Source of the DNA: Cupriavidus sp.
GTDB taxonomy: Bacteria > Pseudomonadota > Gammaproteobacteria > Burkholderiales > Burkholderiaceae
Direction: 5' to 3'
Assembly: GCA_013362725.1 (NCBI GenBank)
Contig: JABFVP010000164.1
Span: 1-13,997 of the forward strand
DNA: 13,997 bases
The notes beneath the pieces were generated by a model that searched no databases, was not told where the DNA came from, and saw only the letters and a program-made list of their open reading frames with translations. Positions 7,101 through 13,952 of this stretch are shown here, in pieces; position 1 is the stretch's first letter, and every line of letters starts with the position of its first letter. Both the position numbers and the translations under genes were made by a program.

Positions 7101-7118
7101 TTGTCACCGGCGTGACAA
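7101..7118. promoter_or_regulatory. Inverted repeat, likely operator of the Crp/Fnr regulator
   Basis: TTGTCACCGGCGTGACAA consists of perfect 7-bp arms around a 4-base centre (CGGC). Size, symmetry and the TTG...CAA ends fit a Crp/Fnr-family dimer site, though the half-site differs from CRP (TGTGA) and FNR (TTGAT). It sits 38 bases upstream of the regulator start, where binding would overlap that gene's own promoter, so autoregulation is the simplest reading. Confidence 0.55.
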
Positions 7119-7139
7119 CCGGGGGTGTTGGCATGGGCT

Positions 7140-7149
7140 ATCGTACGAT
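7140..7149. promoter_or_regulatory. Perfect 10-bp palindrome in the divergent control region
   Basis: ATCGTACGAT is a perfect palindrome 22 bases beyond the 18-bp inverted repeat, on the side of the ligase operon. It could be a second binding site for another regulator or a chance palindrome; its half-site does not match that of the first repeat. Confidence 0.25.
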
Positions 7150-7278
7150 CACAACGGAACCGCGGGTGCCACCGGGGGCACGCCGGGAAGGCAGAAGACG
7201 CTTCTCCCGACCCCTGAACACAAGGCACAGACGGGCTTGATGCGATGCGGCAGATGCCGCCGGGCAAAGCAAGCCAAG

Positions 7279-7284
7279 TATAAC
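7279..7284 (+). promoter_or_regulatory. Candidate -10 box of the ligase-transporter operon
   Basis: TATAAC matches 5/6 of the -10 consensus, about 60 bases before the ligase ATG. No good -35 box lies at the usual distance, as expected for an activator-dependent promoter. The surrounding GTATAACGA (7278-7286) recurs upstream of the binding-protein gene at 12550-12558. Confidence 0.35.
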
Positions 7285-7333
7285 GACCGGACCGGCGCTT
7301 GACACCGGGCGTGGACCCCCACGCCGGAGGGAC

Positions 7334-7338
7334 AGGAG
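7334..7338 (+). promoter_or_regulatory. Ribosome binding site of the acyl-CoA ligase gene
   Basis: AGGAG lies 6 bases before ATG 7345 and fixes this start. Confidence 0.8.
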
Positions 7339-7344
7339 ACAGCG

Positions 7345-9303
7345 ATGCAGGAATCGTCGGCGACGACCTTCCCGCGATGGCTGCTGGCGCACGCCCAGCA
7401 GCGGCCGGAGCATCCGGCGTATCGCGAGAAGGATCTCGGCATCTGGCAGACATACAGCTGGGCCCAGGCGGCGCAGCAGGTGAGGGCGCTGGCATGTGGT
7501 CTGGCCGCGCTCGGCTTCAAGCGTGGCATGAACCTGGCAGTGGTGGGCGACAACCGTCCGCGCCTGTACTGGGCCATGACCGCGGCGCAGGCCTTGGGCG
7601 GCGTGCCGGTGCCGCTGTACCAGGACGCCATCGCCAACGAGATGGTCTACGTGCTCAACGATGCGGAGATCGAGTTCGCCATCGTCGAGGACCAGGAGCA
7701 GATCGACAAGCTGCTCGAAGTCGAAGCGCAGCTGGCCGAATCCGGCCGCGCCGTGCGCCACGTCATCTTCGAAGACCCGCGCGGCCTGCTCGACTACGAC
7801 CATCCTTCGCTGATGTCATATGACCGACTGCAGGAACTGGGGCGCGAGTTCGACCAGGCCCACCCGGGTTTCTATGACGAGGCCATCGCCGCCGGGCAGC
7901 CCGACGACACCGCGATCATCCTCTATACGTCCGGCACCACCGGCAAGCCCAAGGGCGTGTGCCATTCGCACCAGGGCCTGATCGGCTCGGCGCGCAACGG
8001 CTGCGCCTTCGACAAGCTCAGCGCCGACGACGACGTGCTGTCCTACCTGCCGATGGCGTGGGTCGGCGACAACCTGTTCTCGTATGCGCAGGCGATGGTG
8101 GCGGGCTTCACGGTGAACTGCCCGGAATCGCGCGAAACGGTGATGACCGACCTGCGCGAGATCGGACCTACCTACTACTTCGCGCCGCCGCGCATCTATG
8201 AAGGGCTGCTGACGCAGGTGATGATCCGCATGGAGGATGCCGGCTGGATCAAGCGCAAGCTGTTCCACTGGGCCATGGACGTGGCGCGCCGCTGCGGCAC
8301 CGCCATCCTGGACGGCCAGCCGGTATCGCTCGCCGAGCGCGCGCGCTATGCGTTGGGCGAGGCGCTGGTCTACGGCCCGCTGCGCAATGTGCTGGGCATG
8401 AGCCGCATCCGCGTGGCCTACACCGCGGGCGAGGCGATCGGCCCGGACCTGTTCCGCTTCTATCGCTCGATCGGCGTGAACCTGAAGCAGTTCTACGGCC
8501 AGACCGAGACCTGTGCCTATGTGTGCCTGCAGCCCGACGGCAAGGTCAAGTTCGACTCCGTGGGGCCGGCCGCGCCGGGCATGGAAATCCGCATCGCCGA
8601 CAACGGCGAGGTGCTGGTGCGCGGCGTGGGCCTGCTCAAGTCCTACTACAAGCGCGACGATGCCACGCGCGAGGCCATCAACGACGAGGGCTACTTCATG
8701 ACCGGCGACGCCGGCGTGATCGACGCCGACGGCCACCTGAAGATCATCGACCGCGCCAAGGACGTGGGCAAGCTGGCCGATGGCTCGATGTTCGCGCCCA
8801 AGTACATCGAGAACAAGCTGAAGTTCTTCCCGTACATCAAGGAGGCGGTGGCCTTCGGCAACGGCCGCGACCGGGTCTGCGCCTTTATCAACATCGACTT
8901 CGAGGCGGTCGGCAACTGGGCCGAGCGCCGCCACCTGCCGTACGCGGGCTACGTCGACCTGGCCGCACAGCCGGACGTGCTGGAGATGATCGGCGAGTGC
9001 GTGAACCAGGTGAATGCGGACCTGGCCAACGACCCGATGCTGGCGGGGTCGCAGGTGGCGCGCTTCCTGGTGCTGCACAAGGAGCTGGACCCGGACGACG
9101 ACGAGCTGACCCGCACGCGCAAGGTACGGCGCGGCTTTATCGCGGAAAAGTACGGCGTGCTGGTCGACGCGCTCTATGCGGGCAAGTCCGAGCAGTTCAT
9201 CGAGACGCGCGTCAAGTTCGAAGACGGGCGCGAGGGCAGCGTGTCGGCCACGCTGAAGCTGGTCGATGCCAGGCGGCTGCCGGTAGCGGCGCGCGCGGCA
9301 TAA
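7345..9303 (+). CDS. Long-chain-type acyl-CoA ligase (AMP-forming)
   Basis: The 652-residue member of the adenylate-forming superfamily should turn a carboxylic acid, ATP and CoA into an acyl-CoA, AMP and pyrophosphate. Visible motifs in order are YTSGTTGKPKG at 194-204 (phosphate loop), FYGQTE at 383-388, TGDAG from 453, DRAKDVGKL from 469, and a C-terminal LTRTRKVRR with Lys593 near the usual catalytic lysine. The length and the long linker region resemble long-chain synthetases of the FadD15/ACSL group rather than the shorter acetyl- or benzoyl-CoA ligases. The acid it uses cannot be read off. It starts the operon, 31 bases before the ABC ATPase gene. Close linkage with an importer suggests it activates the imported acid, or one made from it. 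Confidence 0.9.
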   Translation: MQESSATTFPRWLLAHAQQRPEHPAYREKDLGIWQTYSWAQAAQQVRALACGLAALGFKRGMNLAVVGDNRPRLYWAMTAAQALGGVPVPLYQDAIANEMVYVLNDAEIEFAIVEDQEQIDKLLEVEAQLAESGRAVRHVIFEDPRGLLDYDHPSLMSYDRLQELGREFDQAHPGFYDEAIAAGQPDDTAIILYTSGTTGKPKGVCHSHQGLIGSARNGCAFDKLSADDDVLSYLPMAWVGDNLFSYAQAMVAGFTVNCPESRETVMTDLREIGPTYYFAPPRIYEGLLTQVMIRMEDAGWIKRKLFHWAMDVARRCGTAILDGQPVSLAERARYALGEALVYGPLRNVLGMSRIRVAYTAGEAIGPDLFRFYRSIGVNLKQFYGQTETCAYVCLQPDGKVKFDSVGPAAPGMEIRIADNGEVLVRGVGLLKSYYKRDDATREAINDEGYFMTGDAGVIDADGHLKIIDRAKDVGKLADGSMFAPKYIENKLKFFPYIKEAVAFGNGRDRVCAFINIDFEAVGNWAERRHLPYAGYVDLAAQPDVLEMIGECVNQVNADLANDPMLAGSQVARFLVLHKELDPDDDELTRTRKVRRGFIAEKYGVLVDALYAGKSEQFIETRVKFEDGREGSVSATLKLVDARRLPVAARAA

Positions 9304-9322
9304 GCGCCATAACAGCACAGGT

Positions 9323-9327
9323 GGAGG
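9323..9327 (+). promoter_or_regulatory. Ribosome binding site of the LivG-type ATPase
   Basis: GGAGG lies 7 bases before ATG 9335. It matters because it supports the long form of the protein, with its unusual N-terminal extension, over an internal start. Confidence 0.75.
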
Positions 9328-9334
9328 CAGCAAC

Positions 9335-10297
9335 ATGACACAAGTGGCCTGGCAAGGCGCCGGCGAGCGCGAATGGAGCGCGGCGGCACGCACCGATGCA
9401 AGCGGCGCCGGCGGTGGCGGGGCGATGGCGCCGGCAGGACCGCTGCCCCCCGCGGGGCTGGCGAATGACAGCGGCGTGCATCCCGGCACGCGCCATGCGC
9501 AGCGCACCGGCGCGCAGGCGCGCACCGGCGGCGAGGTGATCCTCGACCTGCAGCATATCTCGCTGTCGTTCGGCGGGGTCAAGGCGCTGACCGATATCTC
9601 GTTCGACGTGTGCGAGCACGAGGTGCGCGCCATCATCGGCCCGAACGGCGCCGGCAAGAGTTCGATGCTGAACGTGATCAATGGCGTCTACCACCCGCAG
9701 CAGGGCCGCATCGTGTTCCGCGGCGAGGAGCGCAAGCAGATGCACCCGACCGCCGCGGCGCGCCAGGGCATTGCGCGCACGTTCCAGAACATCGCGCTGT
9801 TCAAGGGCATGACGGTGCTGGACAACATCATGACCGGCCGCAACACGCAGTTCCGCACCTCGTGGCTCGCGCATGCGCTGTGGTGGGGCCCGGCGCGCAA
9901 CGAGGAGATGCGGCACCGGCAGAAGGTGGAGGAAGTGATCGACTTCCTGGAAATCCAGTCGATCCGCAAGACGCCGGTGGGACGCCTGCCGTATGGCCTG
10001 CAGAAGCGCGTCGAGCTGGCGCGCGCGCTCGCCGCCGAGCCGTCGATGCTGCTGCTCGACGAACCGATGGCAGGCATGAACGTGGAAGAGAAGCAGGACA
10101 TGTGCCGCTTCATCCTCGATGTGAACCGGCAGTTCGGCACCACCATCGTGCTGATCGAGCATGACATGGGCGTGGTGATGGATATCTCCGACCGGGTGGT
10201 GGTGCTGGACTATGGCAAGAAGATCGGCGACGGCACGCCGGAGGAGGTCAAGGGCAACCCGGATGTGATCAAGGCATACCTCGGAACTTCGCATTGA
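9335..10297 (+). CDS. livG: HAAT-family ABC importer ATPase (LivG type) with N-terminal extension
   Basis: This is the cytoplasmic ATPase subunit that powers a branched-chain-amino-acid-type importer. The ABC domain starts near residue 68 (VILDLQHISLSFGGVKAL). It has Walker A GPNGAGKSS at 102-110, a signature LPYGLQKR at 218-225 (LSGGQ variant, normal for LivG types), Walker B MLLLDEP at 238-244, and the switch histidine in LIEHD (His276). At 320 residues it is about 65 longer than typical LivG. The extra N-terminal part is rich in Ala, Gly and Pro, looks disordered, and has no motif I know. A strong ribosome site supports the long form. The gene follows the ligase by 31 bases, so both are on one transcript. 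It is separated from the permease genes by a repeat element. A partner LivF-type ATPase is expected but not in the window. Confidence 0.93.
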   Translation: MTQVAWQGAGEREWSAAARTDASGAGGGGAMAPAGPLPPAGLANDSGVHPGTRHAQRTGAQARTGGEVILDLQHISLSFGGVKALTDISFDVCEHEVRAIIGPNGAGKSSMLNVINGVYHPQQGRIVFRGEERKQMHPTAAARQGIARTFQNIALFKGMTVLDNIMTGRNTQFRTSWLAHALWWGPARNEEMRHRQKVEEVIDFLEIQSIRKTPVGRLPYGLQKRVELARALAAEPSMLLLDEPMAGMNVEEKQDMCRFILDVNRQFGTTIVLIEHDMGVVMDISDRVVVLDYGKKIGDGTPEEVKGNPDVIKAYLGTSH

Positions 10298-10310
10298 GCG
10301 CGGGTGTGCT

Positions 10311-10433
10311 CCCCTCTCCCGCGCGCGGGAGAGGGGCAGGGGGAGAGGGCAGGCGCCGGCAATATCGACGCGCGTCACTTCGTTGAGGTTCCGGCCCTCT
10401 CCCCCGACCCCTCTCCCGCAAGCGGGCGAGGGG
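10311..10433. repeat. Inverted doublet of palindromic GGGAGAGGGG repeats (copy 2, inside the operon)
   Basis: The left arm has a perfect 12-bp hairpin (CCCCTCTCCCGC 10311-10322, GCGGGAGAGGGG 10325-10336) followed by a G-rich run. The right arm, in inverse orientation, has a 12-bp hairpin with one mismatch (10408-10419 with 10422-10433). The spacer shares ACTTCGT (10377-10383) with copy 1. The element lies in the 182-base gap between the ATPase and first permease genes, where its hairpins could attenuate or stabilise the transcript. Confidence 0.8.
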
Positions 10434-10479
10434 AGGAACACCAGGGCAATGCTGACGTGTAAGCAAGCAAAGGCAAACC

Positions 10480-11394
10480 ATGACGTTCTTCTTTGAAATC
10501 CTGCTCGGCGGCCTGCTGTCCGGCCTGATGTACTCGCTGGTGGCGCTGGGCTTCGTGCTGATCTACAAGGCCTCGGGCGTGTTCAACTTTGCCCAGGGCG
10601 CGATGGTCTACTTTGCCGCGCTGGCGGTGGTGGGGCTGATGGACAAGGGCATGCCGATGTGGGCCGCGGTGATCGGCGCCTTCGTGGTGATGATCCTGGT
10701 CGGCATGAGCACCGAGCGCTTCGTGCTGCGCAAGCTGGTCAACCAGCCGCCGATCACGCTGTTCATGGCGACCATCGGGCTGTCGTTCTTCCTGGAAGGG
10801 CTGGGGCCGCTCTTGTTCGGCAATGAAGTGCGCCCGATCAACCTGGGCATTGTCGACGAGCCGATCGAGGCCATCCTGACCAATTTCAATATCGTGCTGT
10901 CCAAGTTCGACCTCGCGGCGGCCGCCATCGCGGGCGTGCTGGTGGGATCGCTGGCGCTGTTCTTCCAGTACACCAAGGTCGGGCGCGCGCTGCGCGCGGT
11001 GGCCGACGACCACCAGGCCGCGCTGTCGCTGGGCATCCCGCTGCAGAACATCTGGGCCATCGTCTGGGGCGTGGCCGGCTTCGTCGCGCTGGTGGCCGGC
11101 ATGCTGTGGGGCTCTCGCAACGGCGTGCAGTTCGCGCTGACGCTGACCGCGCTGAAGGCGTTGCCGGTGCTGATCCTGGGCGGCTTTACCTCGGTGCCCG
11201 GCGCCATCGTCGGCGGGCTGATCATCGGCGCGTCGGAGAAGCTGGCCGAGATCTATATCCCGCCGGTGTTCCAGTCGATGTTCGGCGGTAACTTCGGCGG
11301 CATCGAGGGGTGGTTCCCGTATGTGTTTGCGCTGTTGTTCCTGCTGGTGCGGCCAGAGGGGCTGTTCGGCGAGAAACATATTGATCGCGTCTGA
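10480..11394 (+). CDS. livH: HAAT-family ABC importer permease (LivH type)
   Basis: The 304-residue inner-membrane subunit has about eight hydrophobic segments (near 5-29, 38-54, 58-76, 93-113, 146-162, 191-211, 227-251 and 279-290). The start FFEILLGGLLSGLMYSLVALG and the NFAQGAM block (36-42) are typical of LivH. The cytoplasmic loop GRALRAVADDHQAALSLGI (168-186) is the EAA-like contact site for the ATPase. The length is normal. AAAGG lies 6 bases before the ATG at 10480. It would form a heterodimer with the LivM-type subunit encoded 24 bases downstream. The ligand cannot be told from the permease; HAAT systems import amino acids, amides, urea or carboxylic acids. Confidence 0.93.
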   Translation: MTFFFEILLGGLLSGLMYSLVALGFVLIYKASGVFNFAQGAMVYFAALAVVGLMDKGMPMWAAVIGAFVVMILVGMSTERFVLRKLVNQPPITLFMATIGLSFFLEGLGPLLFGNEVRPINLGIVDEPIEAILTNFNIVLSKFDLAAAAIAGVLVGSLALFFQYTKVGRALRAVADDHQAALSLGIPLQNIWAIVWGVAGFVALVAGMLWGSRNGVQFALTLTALKALPVLILGGFTSVPGAIVGGLIIGASEKLAEIYIPPVFQSMFGGNFGGIEGWFPYVFALLFLLVRPEGLFGEKHIDRV

Positions 11395-11406
11395 CCGACT
11401 TCGCAC

Positions 11407-11411
11407 AGGAG
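11407..11411 (+). promoter_or_regulatory. Ribosome binding site of the LivM-type permease gene
   Basis: AGGAG lies 7 bases before ATG 11419, within the 24-base gap after the LivH-type gene. Confidence 0.75.
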
Positions 11412-11418
11412 AGTTGCC

Positions 11419-12495
11419 ATGTTTTATCGTGAGGCCGGCCAGTTCAAGACCAGCTACGTTGCCGACAGCCAGATCTTCCCGATCCGCCAGGACCGCATCG
11501 GCTTTGCGGTGCTGATGGCGGTCGCCTTCGTGGCGATCCCGTTCGTCGGCTCGGAATACTGGTTCTCGGCCATCCTGATCCCGTTCCTGATCTTTTCGCT
11601 GGCGGCGCTGGGACTGAATATCCTGACCGGCTATGCCGGCCAGCTGTCGCTGGGCACCGCGGCCTTCATGGCGGTGGGCGCGTATGCGGCCTACAACTTC
11701 CAGTTGCGCATCGAAGGCATGCCGGTGCTGCTGACCTTTATCCTGGCGGGCCTGTCGGCGGCGCTGGTGGGGGTGGCGTTCGGGCTGCCGTCGCTGCGCA
11801 TCAAGGGCTTCTACCTGGCGGTGGCGACGCTGGCGGCGCAGTTCTTCGTGGTGTGGGCACTGACCAAGTTCCCCTGGTTCTCCAACAACAGCTCGTCGGG
11901 CGTGATCACGGCGCAGCGGCTGGACCTGTTCGGCTACGCCATCGACACCCCGGTGAAGAAGTACCTGTTCGTGCTGGCCATCGTCACGGTGCTGGCGCTG
12001 GCGGCCAAGAACATGGTGCGCTCGGCCACCGGCCGCGCCTGGATGTCGGTGCGCGACATGGACGTGGCGGCCGAGGTCATCGGCATCCCGCTGATGCGCA
12101 CCAAGCTGCTGGCGTTCGCGGTCAGCTCGTTCTACTGCGGCGTGGCCGGTGCGCTGTATGCGTTCTGCTACCTGGGCTCGGTCGAGCCGGACGGGTTCTC
12201 GCTGGACCTGTCGTTCCGCGTGCTGTTCATGATCATCATCGGCGGCGTGGGCAGCATCATGGGCTCGTTCCTGGGCGCTGCCTTCATCCTGCTGCTGCCG
12301 ATCTTGCTGGACAACGTGCTGCCGCCGCTGGCAGCGCTGCTGCACCTGCCCTTTACCAATGCCACCGTGTCGCACATCCAGCTGATGGTGTTCGGCGGGC
12401 TGATCATCTTCTTCCTGATCGTCGAGCCGCACGGGCTGGCCCGGCTGTGGCAGATCGCCAAGGAGAAGCTGAGGCTGTGGCCGTTCCCGCACTGA
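11419..12495 (+). CDS. livM: HAAT-family ABC importer permease (LivM type)
   Basis: The 358-residue second membrane subunit has a hydrophilic N-terminus of about 27 residues, then multiple membrane segments. The conserved LivM block LNILTGYAGQLSLG (66-79) and SLRIKGFYLAVATLA (125-139) are present. The EAA-like cytoplasmic loop GRAWMSVRDMDVAAEVIGI (205-223) is clear, and GGVGSIMGSFLGA (275-287) is the usual C-terminal membrane block. The ending PHGLARLWQIAKEKLRLW is a normal basic tail. The gene follows the LivH-type gene by 24 bases and is surely co-transcribed with it. The 93-base gap to the binding-protein gene holds a weak hairpin and a possible internal promoter. Confidence 0.93.
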   Translation: MFYREAGQFKTSYVADSQIFPIRQDRIGFAVLMAVAFVAIPFVGSEYWFSAILIPFLIFSLAALGLNILTGYAGQLSLGTAAFMAVGAYAAYNFQLRIEGMPVLLTFILAGLSAALVGVAFGLPSLRIKGFYLAVATLAAQFFVVWALTKFPWFSNNSSSGVITAQRLDLFGYAIDTPVKKYLFVLAIVTVLALAAKNMVRSATGRAWMSVRDMDVAAEVIGIPLMRTKLLAFAVSSFYCGVAGALYAFCYLGSVEPDGFSLDLSFRVLFMIIIGGVGSIMGSFLGAAFILLLPILLDNVLPPLAALLHLPFTNATVSHIQLMVFGGLIIFFLIVEPHGLARLWQIAKEKLRLWPFPH

Positions 12496-12511
12496 CGGAG
12501 CGGGTGTTTTT
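12486..12511 (+). terminator. Weak hairpin with T run at the end of the LivM-type gene
   Basis: CCCGC (12486-12490) can pair with GCGGG (12500-12504) over a 9-base loop that contains the stop codon, followed by TGTTTTT. The stem is only 5 bp, so this would at most reduce read-through into the binding-protein gene. Confidence 0.25.
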
Positions 12512-12550
12512 GCCTGATCGCAGTTCCTGACTGAAGTATTGAAGCAGACG

Positions 12551-12556
12551 TATAAC
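12551..12556 (+). promoter_or_regulatory. Possible internal -10 box before the binding-protein gene
   Basis: TATAAC lies 32 bases before ATG 12589 inside GTATAACGA (12550-12558), the same nine bases as the candidate ligase promoter at 7278-7286; AAGC lies a few bases upstream in both. No clear -35 box is seen. Extra transcription of the binding-protein gene would be sensible, as this subunit is usually needed in excess. Confidence 0.3.
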
Positions 12557-12576
12557 GAAACGCTCGACCGAGGGCG

Positions 12577-12582
12577 AAGGAG
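12577..12582 (+). promoter_or_regulatory. Ribosome binding site of the binding-protein gene
   Basis: AAGGAG lies 6 bases before ATG 12589 and is the best Shine-Dalgarno match in the window, in line with high expression of a periplasmic binding protein. Confidence 0.8.
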
Positions 12583-12588
12583 ACTGTC

Positions 12589-13926
12589 ATGACCAACCTG
12601 ATCCGCAACGTGCAACGCGCCGCCCTGGTGGTCAGCGCCGCGGCTGCACTGCTGGCACCGGCGGTGCCGGCACTGGCGCAAAGCAGCGAGCAGTTCATCG
12701 CGCTGCCGAGCTATCGCGTGGGACCCTATGGCGCCAACGGGCAGTCCTGGTATGGCGGCTTCATCGACTATCTCAACTACGTCAACCTGAAGGACGGCGG
12801 CGTCAACGGCGTCAAGCTGAGCTGGGAAGAATGCGAGACCGAGTACAACAACGCCAAGGGCGTGGAGTGCTATGAGCGGCTGAAGTCCAAGAACGCCACC
12901 ACCAAGGGCACGGCGTACCACGCGATGTCGACCGGCATCTCGTACGCGCTGGTCGACAAGACCGCGGCCGACAAGGTGCCGCTGGTGATGATGGGCTACG
13001 GCCGCACCGACGCGGTCGACGGCTCGGTGTTCCCGTACGCGTTCCCGCTGGTGACCACCTACCAGATGCAGGTCTCGGCCATCGTCAAGTACCTGGCCAG
13101 CAAGAGCGGCGGCTCGCTGGCGGGCAAGAAGATCGTCTACCTGTACCACGACTCGGCCTACGGCAAGGAGCCGATCGTGGCGCTGCAGGCCGAGGCCAGG
13201 CTCAACAAGTTCAACCTCGTCGAGATCCCGGTGGCGCACCCCGGCAACGAGCAGGGCGCGCAGTGGCTGAAGATCCGCCAGGAGAACCCTGACTACGTGA
13301 TCTTCTGGGGCTGGGGCGTGATGAACCAGACCGCGCTGAAGGCGGCGCAGAAGGTGGGCTTCCCGCGCGACAAGATGATCGGCTCCTGGTGGGCGGGCTC
13401 CGAGGAAGACACGGTGCCGGCCGGCGATGCCTCCAAGGGCTACATGAGCGCGACCTGGAACGTTGCCGGCAAGAGCGTGCCGCTGATCGCCGACATCGAG
13501 AAGGTGGTCTATGGCGCCGGCAAGGGCAATATGCAGGACAAGAACAAGGTGGGTTCGGTGCTGTACAACCGCGGCGTGTCGGCGGCGGTGGTGACGGTGG
13601 AAGCGGTGCGAGTGGCGCAGGCCAAGTTCGGCAAGGGCAAGCCCATGACCGGCGAGCAGATGCGCTGGGCCTTCGAGAACCTGAACCTGACCAACGCCCG
13701 GCTGCAGCAGCTGGGCGCCACCGGCCTGCTGCCGGAGATCAAGACCAGCTGCGAGAACCACGAGGGCTCGGGCAAGGTCAAGATCCAGCAGTGGGACGGC
13801 AGCAAGTGGGTGGTGGTGTCGGACTGGATCGAAGGCAACAAGAGCCTGATCCACCCGCTGTTCAAGGCCACCGCGGCGCAGTACGCGAAGGAGAAGGGGA
13901 TTACGCCGGGGTGCTCGAAGAGCTGA
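12589..13926 (+). CDS. Periplasmic substrate-binding protein of the HAAT importer
   Basis: The 445-residue precursor has a Sec signal peptide: basic MTNLIRNVQR, a hydrophobic core, and ALA then QSSE, with likely cleavage after Ala30. No lipobox cysteine is seen, so it should be soluble in the periplasm. The mature protein is a type I periplasmic binding fold (Peripla_BP_6 / LivK-like). It opens with ALPSYRVGPYGANGQSWYGG and has KIVYLYHDSAYGKEP at the start of the second lobe. Four cysteines (82, 94, 388, 442) could form two disulphides. At about 415 mature residues it is longer than classical LivK (about 345), so leucine or valine is not a safe ligand guess. Context with an acyl-CoA ligase hints at a carboxylate. 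AAGGAG fixes the start. The gene is followed by a small hairpin and a repeat arm. Confidence 0.9.
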   Translation: MTNLIRNVQRAALVVSAAAALLAPAVPALAQSSEQFIALPSYRVGPYGANGQSWYGGFIDYLNYVNLKDGGVNGVKLSWEECETEYNNAKGVECYERLKSKNATTKGTAYHAMSTGISYALVDKTAADKVPLVMMGYGRTDAVDGSVFPYAFPLVTTYQMQVSAIVKYLASKSGGSLAGKKIVYLYHDSAYGKEPIVALQAEARLNKFNLVEIPVAHPGNEQGAQWLKIRQENPDYVIFWGWGVMNQTALKAAQKVGFPRDKMIGSWWAGSEEDTVPAGDASKGYMSATWNVAGKSVPLIADIEKVVYGAGKGNMQDKNKVGSVLYNRGVSAAVVTVEAVRVAQAKFGKGKPMTGEQMRWAFENLNLTNARLQQLGATGLLPEIKTSCENHEGSGKVKIQQWDGSKWVVVSDWIEGNKSLIHPLFKATAAQYAKEKGITPGCSKS

Positions 13927-13932
13927 GGTCGG

Positions 13933-13950
13933 ACCAATCCCGATTGGTTT
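13933..13950 (+). terminator. Short hairpin after the binding-protein gene
   Basis: ACCAATC (13933-13939) pairs with GATTGGT (13942-13948) with a tight CC loop (or six pairs with a 4-base loop), then TT and C-rich sequence. It begins seven bases after the stop. It is a weak or partial terminator that may let an ATPase gene downstream be read at a lower level. Confidence 0.45.
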
Positions 13951-13952
13951 CT

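Noticed and set aside
7299..7304. TTGACA as a -35 box for the ligase operon
   Set aside because: The consensus -35 is perfect, but the sequence at the right distance downstream is GC-rich with no -10, and it would leave almost no room before the ribosome site.
6395..7495. Longer 366-codon version of the Crp/Fnr regulator
   Set aside because: The extra 144 N-terminal residues are not like any Crp/Fnr protein, cross the divergent promoter region and overlap the ligase start. ATG 7063 gives the normal family length.
7816..9681. A 621-codon open frame on the minus strand opposite the acyl-CoA ligase
   Set aside because: Antisense shadow with biased composition; it spans the ligase-ATPase junction and has no recognisable domain.
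10375..13854. A 1159-codon open frame on the minus strand opposite the permease and binding-protein genes
   Set aside because: Same kind of composition artefact (His/Arg/Gln/Asp-rich, no motif). The sense strand holds three well-formed transporter genes with ribosome sites.
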